From Pseudomonadota bacterium (GTDB lineage Bacteria > Pseudomonadota > Gammaproteobacteria > Steroidobacterales > Woeseiaceae): 64,000 nucleotides of DNA. The stretch covers positions 1 through 64,000 of the forward strand of contig JACZTO010000002.1 of assembly GCA_022573655.1 (NCBI GenBank), read 5' to 3'. Below the pieces are notes generated by a model. The model did no database searches. It had not been told where the DNA came from and was given only the letters and a program-made list of their open reading frames with translations. Of the stretch, positions 40,885-49,274 are shown in pieces. Numbering within the stretch: the stretch's first letter is position 1; each line of letters begins with the position of its first letter. The position numbers and the translations under genes are program-made.

Positions 40885-43224
40885 ACGCTCAACTGGGATA
40901 ACATGGCGGCCGCGGCCGCCATGAGCATGGGACCCTAGCCTGGTTGGTACGTCGATGAAGTAACCCTGTACGAAGTCGACGCCGATATCTCGCAGCCAGT
41001 CAAAGTCTTCCTTTTGCTCGACCTGCTCAGCGACAACACGGAATTGCATCTTGCGCGCTAGTTTGATCATTGCGGCGACGATTTCCTGATTGACTCCGTC
41101 AGTCTCCAGATTGCGCGTGTAGGTGCCATCTATTTTGAGATAGTCGAGCGGCAGGTGCTTGAGGCTCGAAAACGATCCCAGGCCGCTACCGAAGTCGTCC
41201 AGGGAAAATTCGCAGCCGATGCCATGCAGCACTTCAATAAAGCGTTGTGCGTGCTGTACATTGGCGAGGATTGCTGCCTCCGTAACTTCAAAACATATCG
41301 CTGACGGGACAACACCCGATCTGTCCAGCGCATCGACAACGAAACCAAGAAACAATTCATCACCTAGCGTCTGACTGGACAGGTTGATCGCGCAACTGCG
41401 ATGAGCGGGCAGTTTGATTTCGCCGGCCGCGATCGCACCGAGGGTGGCATTGATCACCCAACGATCGATTTGCGGCATCATTTGATAGCGCTCCGCCGCC
41501 CGCAAAAACTCGGCCGAATTCGAACTGCGTCCTCCGCGGCCATCGTCGAGACGAATAAGCACCTCGACGGACGGTCCCGAACTCGCTTTAGCGCTCATCG
41601 CAATGATTTGTTGCACGGCAAGTTCGAAGCCGTCCTCATGCAATGCGGTCTGTAGTTGCCGCAGCCACTGGATATCGCCACGCTCTCTGGCGATAACCTC
41701 ATCGCGTGTCGAGTAAATGTGCACCTGGCCCCTGCCCTGTTGTTTCGCCATGTAACACGCCGAGTCGGCCGCGCTCAAGATATCCTGCCACGTACCACTG
41801 GCATGGCTGATCTCGACCAGGCCAATCGATATGCCGATATTGAATATCTTGTCCTTCCAGACGAAACGATAGTTGGCAACCGCGTTGCAGATATCGGTCG
41901 CGATTTGTCGCGCTTTCTCGATCGGACAACCAATCAGCAGACCGCCAAACTCATCGCCACCCAATCGCCCAATGGAATCAGAATCGCGAATCTGGTCTTT
42001 GATCAGTGCAGCAACCTCGCGCAACATGTTATCGCCCGCCAAATGGCCACAACTGTCGTTCACTGCCTTGAACCGATCGAGGTCCATGTAGAACATCATG
42101 TGCACGGCTTCTTCCGCATGTGCGGAATCCATCGCCTCATCAAGGCGACGCTCGAATTCGCGTCGATTGATTAGCCCCGTCAATGGGTCATGCGTCGCCT
42201 GGTAGGACATCTTGCGCGTCAGTCCACGTAACTCACTGACGTCGTGGAATACAACCACGGTACCGGAAATACTGTTGCCAGGTCCGCGTACCGGCGATGC
42301 GGTGATCTCCACGGAATGCTCTTGCTCGCCGTCCTTATTGACCATGACAGCACGCCGCCCCATGTTGACACGGCGTCGCATTGCCAGGCAGCGCTCGACC
42401 GGGTCGCCCAGCGGACGTCGGTCGGCATCGTCCACGAGCGTAAAAAGTTCGCCGACTTTGTGCCCAACAGCGTCAGCCCGGCTTGTGCCCACAATCGTTT
42501 CCGCGGCCAGGTTCATGTAGTCGATGCGGCCATTATTGTCGGTCGTAATTACGCCTTCGGAAATCGACTCCAGCGTGTATTGCGCCTGACGTTTGCTGCG
42601 CGACAATGAAACATCCAGACTCTTGCGATGACTGATATCTCGCGCGACAGTAAGGATCGCCGGGTGGCCGCGGAATTCGATGTTCGAACTCTGCGCTTCA
42701 ACCCAAAGTCCTGTCTGATCGCCGTTTATCAACTGCATCTCGATCCGACGCGGCGCATCCTCGCCTCGCAATCGCTCGGCGACCGTCTTGCGAAACAACG
42801 CGCGATAGGCCGGTTTTACGAGGTCCGCGATTTCGCGACCGATCAGCTGGTCCGGCTCCAGTCCGACGAGACTCGCTGCAGACTCGTTGGCCAGCAAGAT
42901 TTTTTCGTTATGGATTACGACAATCTCGGGCAACGTTCTGGCGAAATCCCTGAACAACCTGTCCCGGCCCTGTATTTTTTCGTCGCGTTCGCCCAATGCA
43001 TCAAACAATCGATTAATGGTTTGCGCTAGCTGAGCAGTATCCGGGTCATCGGGTATGGCCAGGCGATGACCGACCGATGCGTTACGTGATGCTTCATGCA
43101 TTTCATCATTGAGTCTGCGTATTCGTCTGGCGAGCCTGACTCGTGAGACCCACAACGCAACGCTGGTTCCGACTGCCAGTACAGCCAGCAACATGAGTAC
43201 GGAAATGATGCTAGTTGGTGTCAT
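40879..43224 (-). CDS. Membrane GGDEF/EAL protein with PAS domains
   Basis: 781 residues: a membrane helix (about 5-27), two PAS domains (about 88-195 and 212-330), GGDEF (about 340-500, motif GGDEF at 422-426) and EAL (about 515-770). The RDSD at 413-416 fits an inhibitory c-di-GMP site, so cyclase activity looks possible. In the EAL domain the signature is EVLIR (554) in place of EALLR; the metal and catalytic residues in INLS, FEVTE, DDFGSG (676) and LKIDG remain, while the AEGVE motif reads AEQVE. It may make, break or only sense c-di-GMP. It converges on hppA with a perfect palindrome in its last codons. Confidence 0.92.
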   Translation of the reverse strand: MTPTSIISVLMLLAVLAVGTSVALWVSRVRLARRIRRLNDEMHEASRNASVGHRLAIPDDPDTAQLAQTINRLFDALGERDEKIQGRDRLFRDFARTLPEIVVIHNEKILLANESAASLVGLEPDQLIGREIADLVKPAYRALFRKTVAERLRGEDAPRRIEMQLINGDQTGLWVEAQSSNIEFRGHPAILTVARDISHRKSLDVSLSRSKRQAQYTLESISEGVITTDNNGRIDYMNLAAETIVGTSRADAVGHKVGELFTLVDDADRRPLGDPVERCLAMRRRVNMGRRAVMVNKDGEQEHSVEITASPVRGPGNSISGTVVVFHDVSELRGLTRKMSYQATHDPLTGLINRREFERRLDEAMDSAHAEEAVHMMFYMDLDRFKAVNDSCGHLAGDNMLREVAALIKDQIRDSDSIGRLGGDEFGGLLIGCPIEKARQIATDICNAVANYRFVWKDKIFNIGISIGLVEISHASGTWQDILSAADSACYMAKQQGRGQVHIYSTRDEVIARERGDIQWLRQLQTALHEDGFELAVQQIIAMSAKASSGPSVEVLIRLDDGRGGRSSNSAEFLRAAERYQMMPQIDRWVINATLGAIAAGEIKLPAHRSCAINLSSQTLGDELFLGFVVDALDRSGVVPSAICFEVTEAAILANVQHAQRFIEVLHGIGCEFSLDDFGSGLGSFSSLKHLPLDYLKIDGTYTRNLETDGVNQEIVAAMIKLARKMQFRVVAEQVEQKEDFDWLRDIGVDFVQGYFIDVPTRLGSHAHGGRGRHVIPVERL
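40902..40923. repeat. Perfect 22-base palindrome
   Basis: CATGGCGGCC-GC-GGCCGCCATG reads the same on both strands. It lies 17 bases after the hppA stop and inside the last codons of the GGDEF/EAL gene. It could fold into a strong hairpin at the hppA mRNA end or bind a dimeric protein; no T run follows. Confidence 0.7.
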
Positions 43225-43401
43225 TCAGAGCCCATATCCAGATACAGCCAAGTTTGAGATGATCATTTGTTATTATTGGGCTCAACATGTATCTCCAAGC
43301 GCGGAGATTCGATGCTTTAAAAGCTTACTTAAACCGAGGAACTGTAAGCATATCCCAGCAACGTGAGCGCGCTGCGGCGATTCACCATAATTCAGGAAGA
43401 G

Positions 43402-43419
43402 CTGCCCGGCAACGGGCAG
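43402..43419. other. Hairpin with GCAA tetraloop before the PCMT-family gene
   Basis: CTGCCCG, loop GCAA, CGGGCAG: a seven-base perfect stem with a GNRA loop in the 267-base gap upstream of the methyltransferase. No T run follows on the plus strand. Nothing else in this gap is recognised beyond AT-rich patches near 43270. Confidence 0.4.
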
Positions 43420-43491
43420 TGAAAATTCGCTCCAGAGAGCCTGATACAAGGCTAGAATTAGTCGGATCAAGGACTTACAGGCAATACCAGT

Positions 43492-44142
43492 ATGAATATA
43501 GATTTCGCGCGCCAACAGATGGTCAAGCAGCAGGCCCGAGCCTGGGCGGTACTGGATGGAAACGTCCTTGCAGTACTCAGTGAGGTTCCGCGCGAGCGGT
43601 TCGTGCCGGCTGGTTTTGAGTCTCTGGCATTCGCCGATACCGAAATTCCCATTGGGCATGGCCAAAAGATGATGACGCCGACCATTGAGGGGCGCGTACT
43701 GCAGGCCTTGCAACTCACGGGGAATGAAAGAGTCCTGGAGATTGGTACGGGAAGCGGTTTTCTGACAGCGTGTCTGGCGCAACTCGCGGCACATGTCACG
43801 AGTATCGACATCCATGACGATTTTCTTGCTGCAGCACAAAAGTGTCTGACCGACAACGGTTCTGAAAACGTTGACCTGGTGGGGATGGACGGCACACAGG
43901 AACTGCCGCAAGGGCCGTTCGACGCAATTGCAGTAACCGGATCTGTTCAGACCCTTGACCAACGCCTGGTTGACGCCTTGACTGCAGGAGGCAAACTTTT
44001 TATCGTCATTGGTGACGCGCCAGCAATGCGCGCTACGCTTGTGCAGCGTGGCGGGGAAGATGACTGGCACAATGAGACCTTGTTTGAAACCGAACTCACA
44101 CCATTATTGAACGGCGCATTGCCGCCGCAATTCTCGTTTTAG
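43492..44142 (+). CDS. Protein-L-isoaspartate O-methyltransferase family protein
   Basis: 216 residues, SAM-dependent methyltransferase of the PCMT family: RERFVPAGFESLAFADTEIPIGHGQKMMTP is the family's front part and VLEIGTGSGFLTACLAQLA the SAM loop. True Pcm has a fuller active-site PISQP-like motif; here it reads MMTPTIEG, so repair activity is uncertain. This paralogue class is commonly found just upstream of tolC in gammaproteobacteria, as here (141 bases). Confidence 0.85.
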   Translation: MNIDFARQQMVKQQARAWAVLDGNVLAVLSEVPRERFVPAGFESLAFADTEIPIGHGQKMMTPTIEGRVLQALQLTGNERVLEIGTGSGFLTACLAQLAAHVTSIDIHDDFLAAAQKCLTDNGSENVDLVGMDGTQELPQGPFDAIAVTGSVQTLDQRLVDALTAGGKLFIVIGDAPAMRATLVQRGGEDDWHNETLFETELTPLLNGALPPQFSF

Positions 44143-44283
44143 CGAAGAAAATTGTGAATCAGCCGAAACCAGTTACCCGGCTGTTGCATCTAAGAAGCGA
44201 CATTTGATATACCAACTGATTTAGTGATGTAGTAGACTATAACACCTTGGCCTCATGGCAACCCAATTCCGGAACAGGAAACG

Positions 44284-45699
44284 ATGAAAAAAGTAATAAT
44301 TATCAATGCATTACTGTTAATTCTTGGCGTGATCGCGTTTTCAGGTACAGCTGACGCAGCGTCGCTACTCGAGATCTACCAGCAGGCTCTGCAAAGCGAC
44401 CCACGAATTCATGAGGCCGAAGCACGGCGTTTGGCCGCCCTCGAAGCCAAGCCCCAGGCACGCGGAGTGCTATTGCCACAGCTGAGTTTTGCTGGGGCCT
44501 ATACCAAGTCCAGTTCCTCCGGCACCACTGTTGTACCGCCTTCGACCACCCCGTTCACAAACGATTCGGAGTCGGAGGGAACCACCTGGCGTTTCACCCT
44601 GCGCCAGTCTTTGTTTCGCTGGGACCAGATTGTAAACCTGAAACGCGCCGATAAGACCGTCGCCAAAGCCGAAGCGCTACGCGAATCGGCACAACAGGAC
44701 CTTATCGTCCGTGTCGCGGCACGTTACTTCAATGTACTGGCGGCCGAAGATGTTCTGACCTCGGTCCACGCAGATCGTCAGGCAATTGCGCGACAACTGG
44801 AGCAGGCCAAGCAGCGCTTTGATGTCGGCCTGATTGCCATTACCGACGTCCAGGAATCCCAGGCCGCCTATGACCAGTCCACTGCGGATGAGATCGGGGC
44901 CAAACGCTCTCTCGCAACCGCGCGGAATTTGCTGCGGGAAATTACGGGACAGTACGTAACCGAACTGTCTGCGCCGGACGACGACTTCCCGTTGCTGACA
45001 CCGAACCCCAACAATGAGGCAGACTGGGTCGAGCTATCGCTGAGCCAGAACCTCGCGCTCGTGGCGAGCCGTCTTGACGAGCAATTGGCACGTGACGAGA
45101 TTTCGTTTCGCCGCAACGGCTACTACCCAAGTATTGATCTGGTGGCAACCAGCAGCGAGCAAGACACGGAAGACACCAATATCATCAACGGGGGTTTTCC
45201 CAGTACGTCCGATGTCAATTTCACGGGCAACAGCATCGGCATCCAATTCAGCATCCCGATTTTCGCCGGTGGCACCAACACTTCCCGCGTCAAAGAGGCC
45301 ATCTACCTGCACCGCGCCAGCCGCGAAGTGCTGCAGCGTATAACTCGTGAGACCGAGCGCCAGGCACGCGACAGTTATCTGGGCGTTCTATCGGAGATAA
45401 GTCGAGTAAGAGCACTTGATCAAGCTGTGGCATCAAGCCGCACAGCACTCGAAGCAACGCAGGCCGGCTATGAAGTTGGCACACGAACCATCGTGGAAGT
45501 CCTCAATTCGCAATTTTCACTCTATGCAGCGATTACGAATTACTACCGCAGCCGTTATAACTACATTCTGAACGCGCTGCTTCTGAAGCAAGCTGCCGGA
45601 ACATTGCAGATTCAGGACCTGGAGAGAATTGATCAGTTTCTCAAAGAGCGCGCTACACCGGAACAGATAATCGCCGAGGAAGAGGCGTCAAAGTCTTAA
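44284..45699 (+). CDS. tolC: TolC-family outer-membrane channel
   Basis: Trimeric exit duct for type I secretion and drug efflux. A Sec signal (about 1-25, ending ADAAS) precedes two repeated outer-membrane-efflux domains; LLEIYQQALQSDPRIHEAEARRLAALE and the second-half QAVASSRTALEATQAGYEVGTRTIVEVLNSQFSLY show the paired coiled-coil helices. 471 residues. No acidic or PDxx ending is notable. An AT-rich stretch with TATAAC at 44238 may be its -10. It converges on waaA with a 4-base overlap. Confidence 0.94.
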   Translation: MKKVIIINALLLILGVIAFSGTADAASLLEIYQQALQSDPRIHEAEARRLAALEAKPQARGVLLPQLSFAGAYTKSSSSGTTVVPPSTTPFTNDSESEGTTWRFTLRQSLFRWDQIVNLKRADKTVAKAEALRESAQQDLIVRVAARYFNVLAAEDVLTSVHADRQAIARQLEQAKQRFDVGLIAITDVQESQAAYDQSTADEIGAKRSLATARNLLREITGQYVTELSAPDDDFPLLTPNPNNEADWVELSLSQNLALVASRLDEQLARDEISFRRNGYYPSIDLVATSSEQDTEDTNIINGGFPSTSDVNFTGNSIGIQFSIPIFAGGTNTSRVKEAIYLHRASREVLQRITRETERQARDSYLGVLSEISRVRALDQAVASSRTALEATQAGYEVGTRTIVEVLNSQFSLYAAITNYYRSRYNYILNALLLKQAAGTLQIQDLERIDQFLKERATPEQIIAEEEASKS

Positions 45700-46967
45700 G
45701 TCCTGACATCGCCGAGCAGCGGCTCCAGCAAGACCAGGAGCCGCTGGAGTGCGCCGCGATTTTTTTCCAGCAGGTCCAACCCATTTTGACCTAGTCGAGC
45801 GGCTTCATCCGGGTCCGCGATAAGTCCTGCGACCGTCGCTGCCAGATCATTGGCGTCTTCAACCACGCTACACGCGCCAAGCTCAACGAACATATCTGCG
45901 ATATCCTGTAGGTTGAATACGTGTGGTCCGAAAATTATCGGCAGACCCTGAGCCGCAGGTTCGAGCAAGTTGTGCACACCGACCGGTACCAGGCTACCAC
46001 CGACGAATGCGATATCACTGGTCGCATAAAACAGTGGCACTTCACCCATGGTGTCCACCAGGAAAACGTTGGTAGACGGATCGCAGGGTGACTGATCCGT
46101 TCGCGAGACCACGCTGAAGTCCCGATTCTTAATCAGGTTACGAACGCCTGCGAATCTCTCCGGATGCCGTGGCACGAGAATCAGCAACAGATCTGGATGT
46201 TTCTCCAGCAGACTTCGGTGCGCATCGAGTACCTGCTGTTCTTCGCCATCATGTGTACTGGCAGCAATCCAGACAGGCCGTTCGCCAAACAACTCGTGGC
46301 GCAGTTGCTTGCCTTGTCCTGTCACTTCGGGGTTCAGGTCGACGTCGAATTTGATATTCCCCGTCACCCAGGTGCGCCTGGAACTCGCGCCCAGCGCAAG
46401 GAACCTGTCAGCATCGGCCTGACTTTGCGCCGCAATGATGATGCCATGCGACAGGGTTTCGCGAATGAGCGGCAGCAGCCTTCTGTAACCGGGCACCGAC
46501 TTTGGCGAGATCCTGGCACTGACCAGAACTAACGGTATTTTGCGAACGCCGCAGGCACGATAAAGATTGGGCCAAATTTCGGTTTCCATGATCAACGCCG
46601 CTTCGGGATTGACGGTCGCAAAGAATCTGCGCACGGCATGAGGAAATTCGAACGGTATGTAACAGTGCTGAACGCTGTCGCCGAACAAGGCCCTGACGCG
46701 TGCAGCCCCTGTCGGCGTGACTGTCGTTATCAACAATTGCTGTTCCGGGAATCGCTTTGCGAGCGCATGAATCAGCGGAACTGTCGCCTGGACCTCACCG
46801 ACAGAGACCGCGTGAATCCAGATGCATCCACCGATGTGCGGAAAACTAAATCCGAATCGCTGCCCGAGCCCATCAAGATAGCTGCGATTGCCAATGCCCC
46901 GAACGATCCAGTAGCAACCGAAGGGTATCAACAACAGATAGGTAAGCAGGTTATAAAGTATGCGCAC
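45696..46967 (-). CDS. waaA: 3-deoxy-D-manno-octulosonic acid transferase
   Basis: Adds Kdo to lipid IVA on the cytoplasmic side of the inner membrane. N-terminal anchor (YNLLTYLLLIPFGCYWIVRG), then GT-B glycosyltransferase features: WIHAVSVGEVQATVPLI, LIMETEIWPNLY, and the C-terminal GGSLVPVGVHNLLEPAAQGLPIIFGPH donor site. 423 residues, typical. It follows hldE by 22 bases, so inner-core genes are together. Confidence 0.96.
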   Translation of the reverse strand: MRILYNLLTYLLLIPFGCYWIVRGIGNRSYLDGLGQRFGFSFPHIGGCIWIHAVSVGEVQATVPLIHALAKRFPEQQLLITTVTPTGAARVRALFGDSVQHCYIPFEFPHAVRRFFATVNPEAALIMETEIWPNLYRACGVRKIPLVLVSARISPKSVPGYRRLLPLIRETLSHGIIIAAQSQADADRFLALGASSRRTWVTGNIKFDVDLNPEVTGQGKQLRHELFGERPVWIAASTHDGEEQQVLDAHRSLLEKHPDLLLILVPRHPERFAGVRNLIKNRDFSVVSRTDQSPCDPSTNVFLVDTMGEVPLFYATSDIAFVGGSLVPVGVHNLLEPAAQGLPIIFGPHVFNLQDIADMFVELGACSVVEDANDLAATVAGLIADPDEAARLGQNGLDLLEKNRGALQRLLVLLEPLLGDVRT

Positions 46968-46989
46968 CGAAGTCTCTGAACTTCATGCT

Positions 46990-48408
46990 TTAGTCACGAA
47001 GCTTGTCGATGATCCGGCTCGACGATTGTCCGTCGCGATAGGCGAGAACACGAACTTCTCCGCCGTTTTGAAGCACATCTTTCGCACCCACGATTTCCTC
47101 GGCCTTGTAATCGCCACCTTTAACGAGAACGTCGGGAAGAATGTCTGCAATCAATTCTGCCGGCGTATCGTCTGCGAACGGGACAACCCAATCAACCGCC
47201 GCAAGACCGGCAAGAACCAGCATTCGATCCGCAAGTCCGTTAATGGGCCGGGACTCGCCCTTCAGCCTGCGCACGGAGTCATCGTCATTCACCGCAACGA
47301 TGAGCCGGTCGCCCAGACTTTTCGCTTCTTCAAGATACGTCACATGCCCGGCATGCAATACATCGAAACAACCATTGGTCATGACGACACGCTCATTGCG
47401 GTTGCGCGACTCGACGACCATCGCTTTGAGCTCAGAGCGTCCAACAAGACCCAACCCGCCCTGTCCGCGCTGGTGCAACGAGACGCTGATTTCACCCGGC
47501 GTAACTGTCGCGGCACCGATTTTGCGAACCACCAGTCCTGCAGCAATGTTAGCGAGAGCTGCGGCCGATTCAAGGTCTTCACCACTGGCCAGCGCCCCGG
47601 CAAGGGTCGCAATAACCGTGTCGCCGGCACCTGTCACATCGAAAACCTCGCGTGCCTGTGTGGACAGGAACACCGGGTCCGCGTCTGCCCTGAGCAACAA
47701 CATGCCCTTCTCGCTGCGTGTAATCAGCAGTCCATCCAGATTCAGTTCGTCGATCATCGCCATGGCCCTGGTGACCAATTCTTCATCCGTTGCGCAAGCA
47801 CCTGCTACGGATTCAAATTCAACTTGATTCGGCGTAATGACAGATGCACCGCGATACTTCGTGAAGTCCGTACCTTTCGGGTCAACCAGGGCCGGTACAC
47901 CCGCATCCCGACACACCGTGATCATGGCCGCAACGTCGCTCAGTGCACCTTTGCCATAGTCGGACAATACGACAGCCCTGGCACCATCGATGCACTTCTT
48001 CAATGCACCTGTCAACGCGCCACCCGGCATTGCCAGTATGGTTTCCTGATCCAGTCTGATGAGTTGCTGACCACGACTCTGGACACGCGTCTTGGTGATC
48101 GTCGGGCGGTCTTCCACACGATGAAATTCGCAGACGATTCCTCGTCCGTTCAAGATTTCCTGCAACGATTCCGCTGCCGCGTCCTGGCCCACGACACCGA
48201 CCAGTTGAGTGCTTACGCCCAGACTCGCGAGATTTACGGCAACATTGGCCGCACCACCAGGCCTCTCGTCCGTTTCGTGAACATGCACTATCGGCACCGG
48301 AGCCTCTGGAGAGATCCGGCTGGTTGAACCGAACAAGTAACGATCAAGCATCACGTCGCCGACCACGACAACATGAGTTTTGGAAAAATCCGGGATCGAT
48401 ATGGTCAC
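46990..48408 (-). CDS. hldE: Bifunctional heptose 7-phosphate kinase / heptose 1-phosphate adenyltransferase
   Basis: Makes ADP-heptose for LPS inner core. The N-terminal ribokinase-like domain (about 1-315) has VVVGDVMLDRYLFG, ERPGGAANVAVNLA and DVTGAGDTVIATLA; the C-terminal nucleotidyltransferase (about 340-472) has MTNGCFDVLHAGHVTYLEEA. I chose GTG 48408 because VTISIPDF matches the E. coli start (MKVTLPEF); a GTG at 48456 would add 16 residues. 472 residues against 477 in E. coli. Confidence 0.94.
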   Translation of the reverse strand: MTISIPDFSKTHVVVVGDVMLDRYLFGSTSRISPEAPVPIVHVHETDERPGGAANVAVNLASLGVSTQLVGVVGQDAAAESLQEILNGRGIVCEFHRVEDRPTITKTRVQSRGQQLIRLDQETILAMPGGALTGALKKCIDGARAVVLSDYGKGALSDVAAMITVCRDAGVPALVDPKGTDFTKYRGASVITPNQVEFESVAGACATDEELVTRAMAMIDELNLDGLLITRSEKGMLLLRADADPVFLSTQAREVFDVTGAGDTVIATLAGALASGEDLESAAALANIAAGLVVRKIGAATVTPGEISVSLHQRGQGGLGLVGRSELKAMVVESRNRNERVVMTNGCFDVLHAGHVTYLEEAKSLGDRLIVAVNDDDSVRRLKGESRPINGLADRMLVLAGLAAVDWVVPFADDTPAELIADILPDVLVKGGDYKAEEIVGAKDVLQNGGEVRVLAYRDGQSSSRIIDKLRD

Positions 48409-48479
48409 GGAGCGAAATCTATCATGACCGCGTACCCCAAGTCCTAAGAGTGCCACTGCTGTCGACGAGACAAGGCAAG

Positions 48480-48533
48480 AATTCGCAAAAACGCGCAGCG
48501 TACACGTTAGTACGTGAGCATTTTTTGCGAATT
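48480..48533 (-). terminator. Long hairpin terminator after nrdJb
   Basis: Twelve-base perfect outer arms AATTCGCAAAAA (48480-48491) and TTTTTGCGAATT (48522-48533) enclose an inner CGTAC/GTACG stem. Read on the minus strand it is an A run, hairpin and T run, 34 bases after the nrdJb stop and before hldE; it can work on both strands. Confidence 0.65.
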
Positions 48534-48566
48534 GTTAACGCCGTATCGCGGCAGTCAGGGGCGTTC

Positions 48567-49274
48567 TTAGCCGCATTTCGAGTCACCACAATTAAGGCAG
48601 GTCATACACCCGTCCATCGTAATAACAGCGGCTGTGCTGCATTTGACGCACAGTTGAGCACCTTCGGGATAATCGCTTTTCGCGAATGCGTCCCGCTGCT
48701 TCTTCGACTCTTCGAACTCGGCACGTTTTTGAGCAAGCATCTGCTTCTGCCGTTCATCAAGTTCGGGCACTACGAGCAGGCCAATCATAACCAGGTGCTT
48801 CTCAATGACATGCCCAAGCTCCGCGATAATTGACGGCATGAATCGGCCACCCGGCTGCCAGTAGCCGCCGCGCGGGTCAAAAACGGCTTTGAGTTCTTCA
48901 ACGAGGAACGTAACGTCACCACCTTTGCGAAACACGGCGGATATGATGCGCGTCAACGCGACGATCCACTGATAGTGATCGAGGTTCTTCGAGTTAATGA
49001 AAATCTCGAACGGTCGGCGTTTCTCGTACTCCGTTCCTTCGTTGAGGATGATGTCGTTGATCGTGACATACATCGCGTGGTCCGAGATGGGTGTTTTGAC
49101 CTTGTACGTTGAACCAATGAGAACTTCCGGGCGCTCCAGTTTCTCGTGCATGCGAATAACTTCGGCGCGTTTGCCTCCACCACCCTCGCGTTTGAAGTCT
49201 CGCTTGGTCCCTTTTTCATCGGCTGCAGGCCGCTTGACTGCGTAGCCGACGATTTTCTTGTCAACTTTGATCAT
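48567..49274 (-). CDS. nrdJb: Class II ribonucleotide reductase small subunit NrdJb (TSCPD domain)
   Basis: 235 residues. It corresponds to the C-terminal part of one-piece class II reductases, split off as in pseudomonads. A TSCPD-type domain (NLDHYQWIVALTRIISAVFRKGGDV) is followed by a helical charged stretch and a Cys-rich tail CVKCSTAAVITMDGCMTCLNCG, whose cysteines are expected to re-reduce the active site of NrdJa. It starts on the base after the nrdJa stop, so the two are tightly coupled. Confidence 0.9.
   Translation of the reverse strand: MIKVDKKIVGYAVKRPAADEKGTKRDFKREGGGGKRAEVIRMHEKLERPEVLIGSTYKVKTPISDHAMYVTINDIILNEGTEYEKRRPFEIFINSKNLDHYQWIVALTRIISAVFRKGGDVTFLVEELKAVFDPRGGYWQPGGRFMPSIIAELGHVIEKHLVMIGLLVVPELDERQKQMLAQKRAEFEESKKQRDAFAKSDYPEGAQLCVKCSTAAVITMDGCMTCLNCGDSKCG

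Noticed and set aside
46960-48327. Open frame of 455 codons on the plus strand
   Set aside because: It lies opposite hldE, whose motifs are complete on the minus strand; the antisense product has no recognisable domain.
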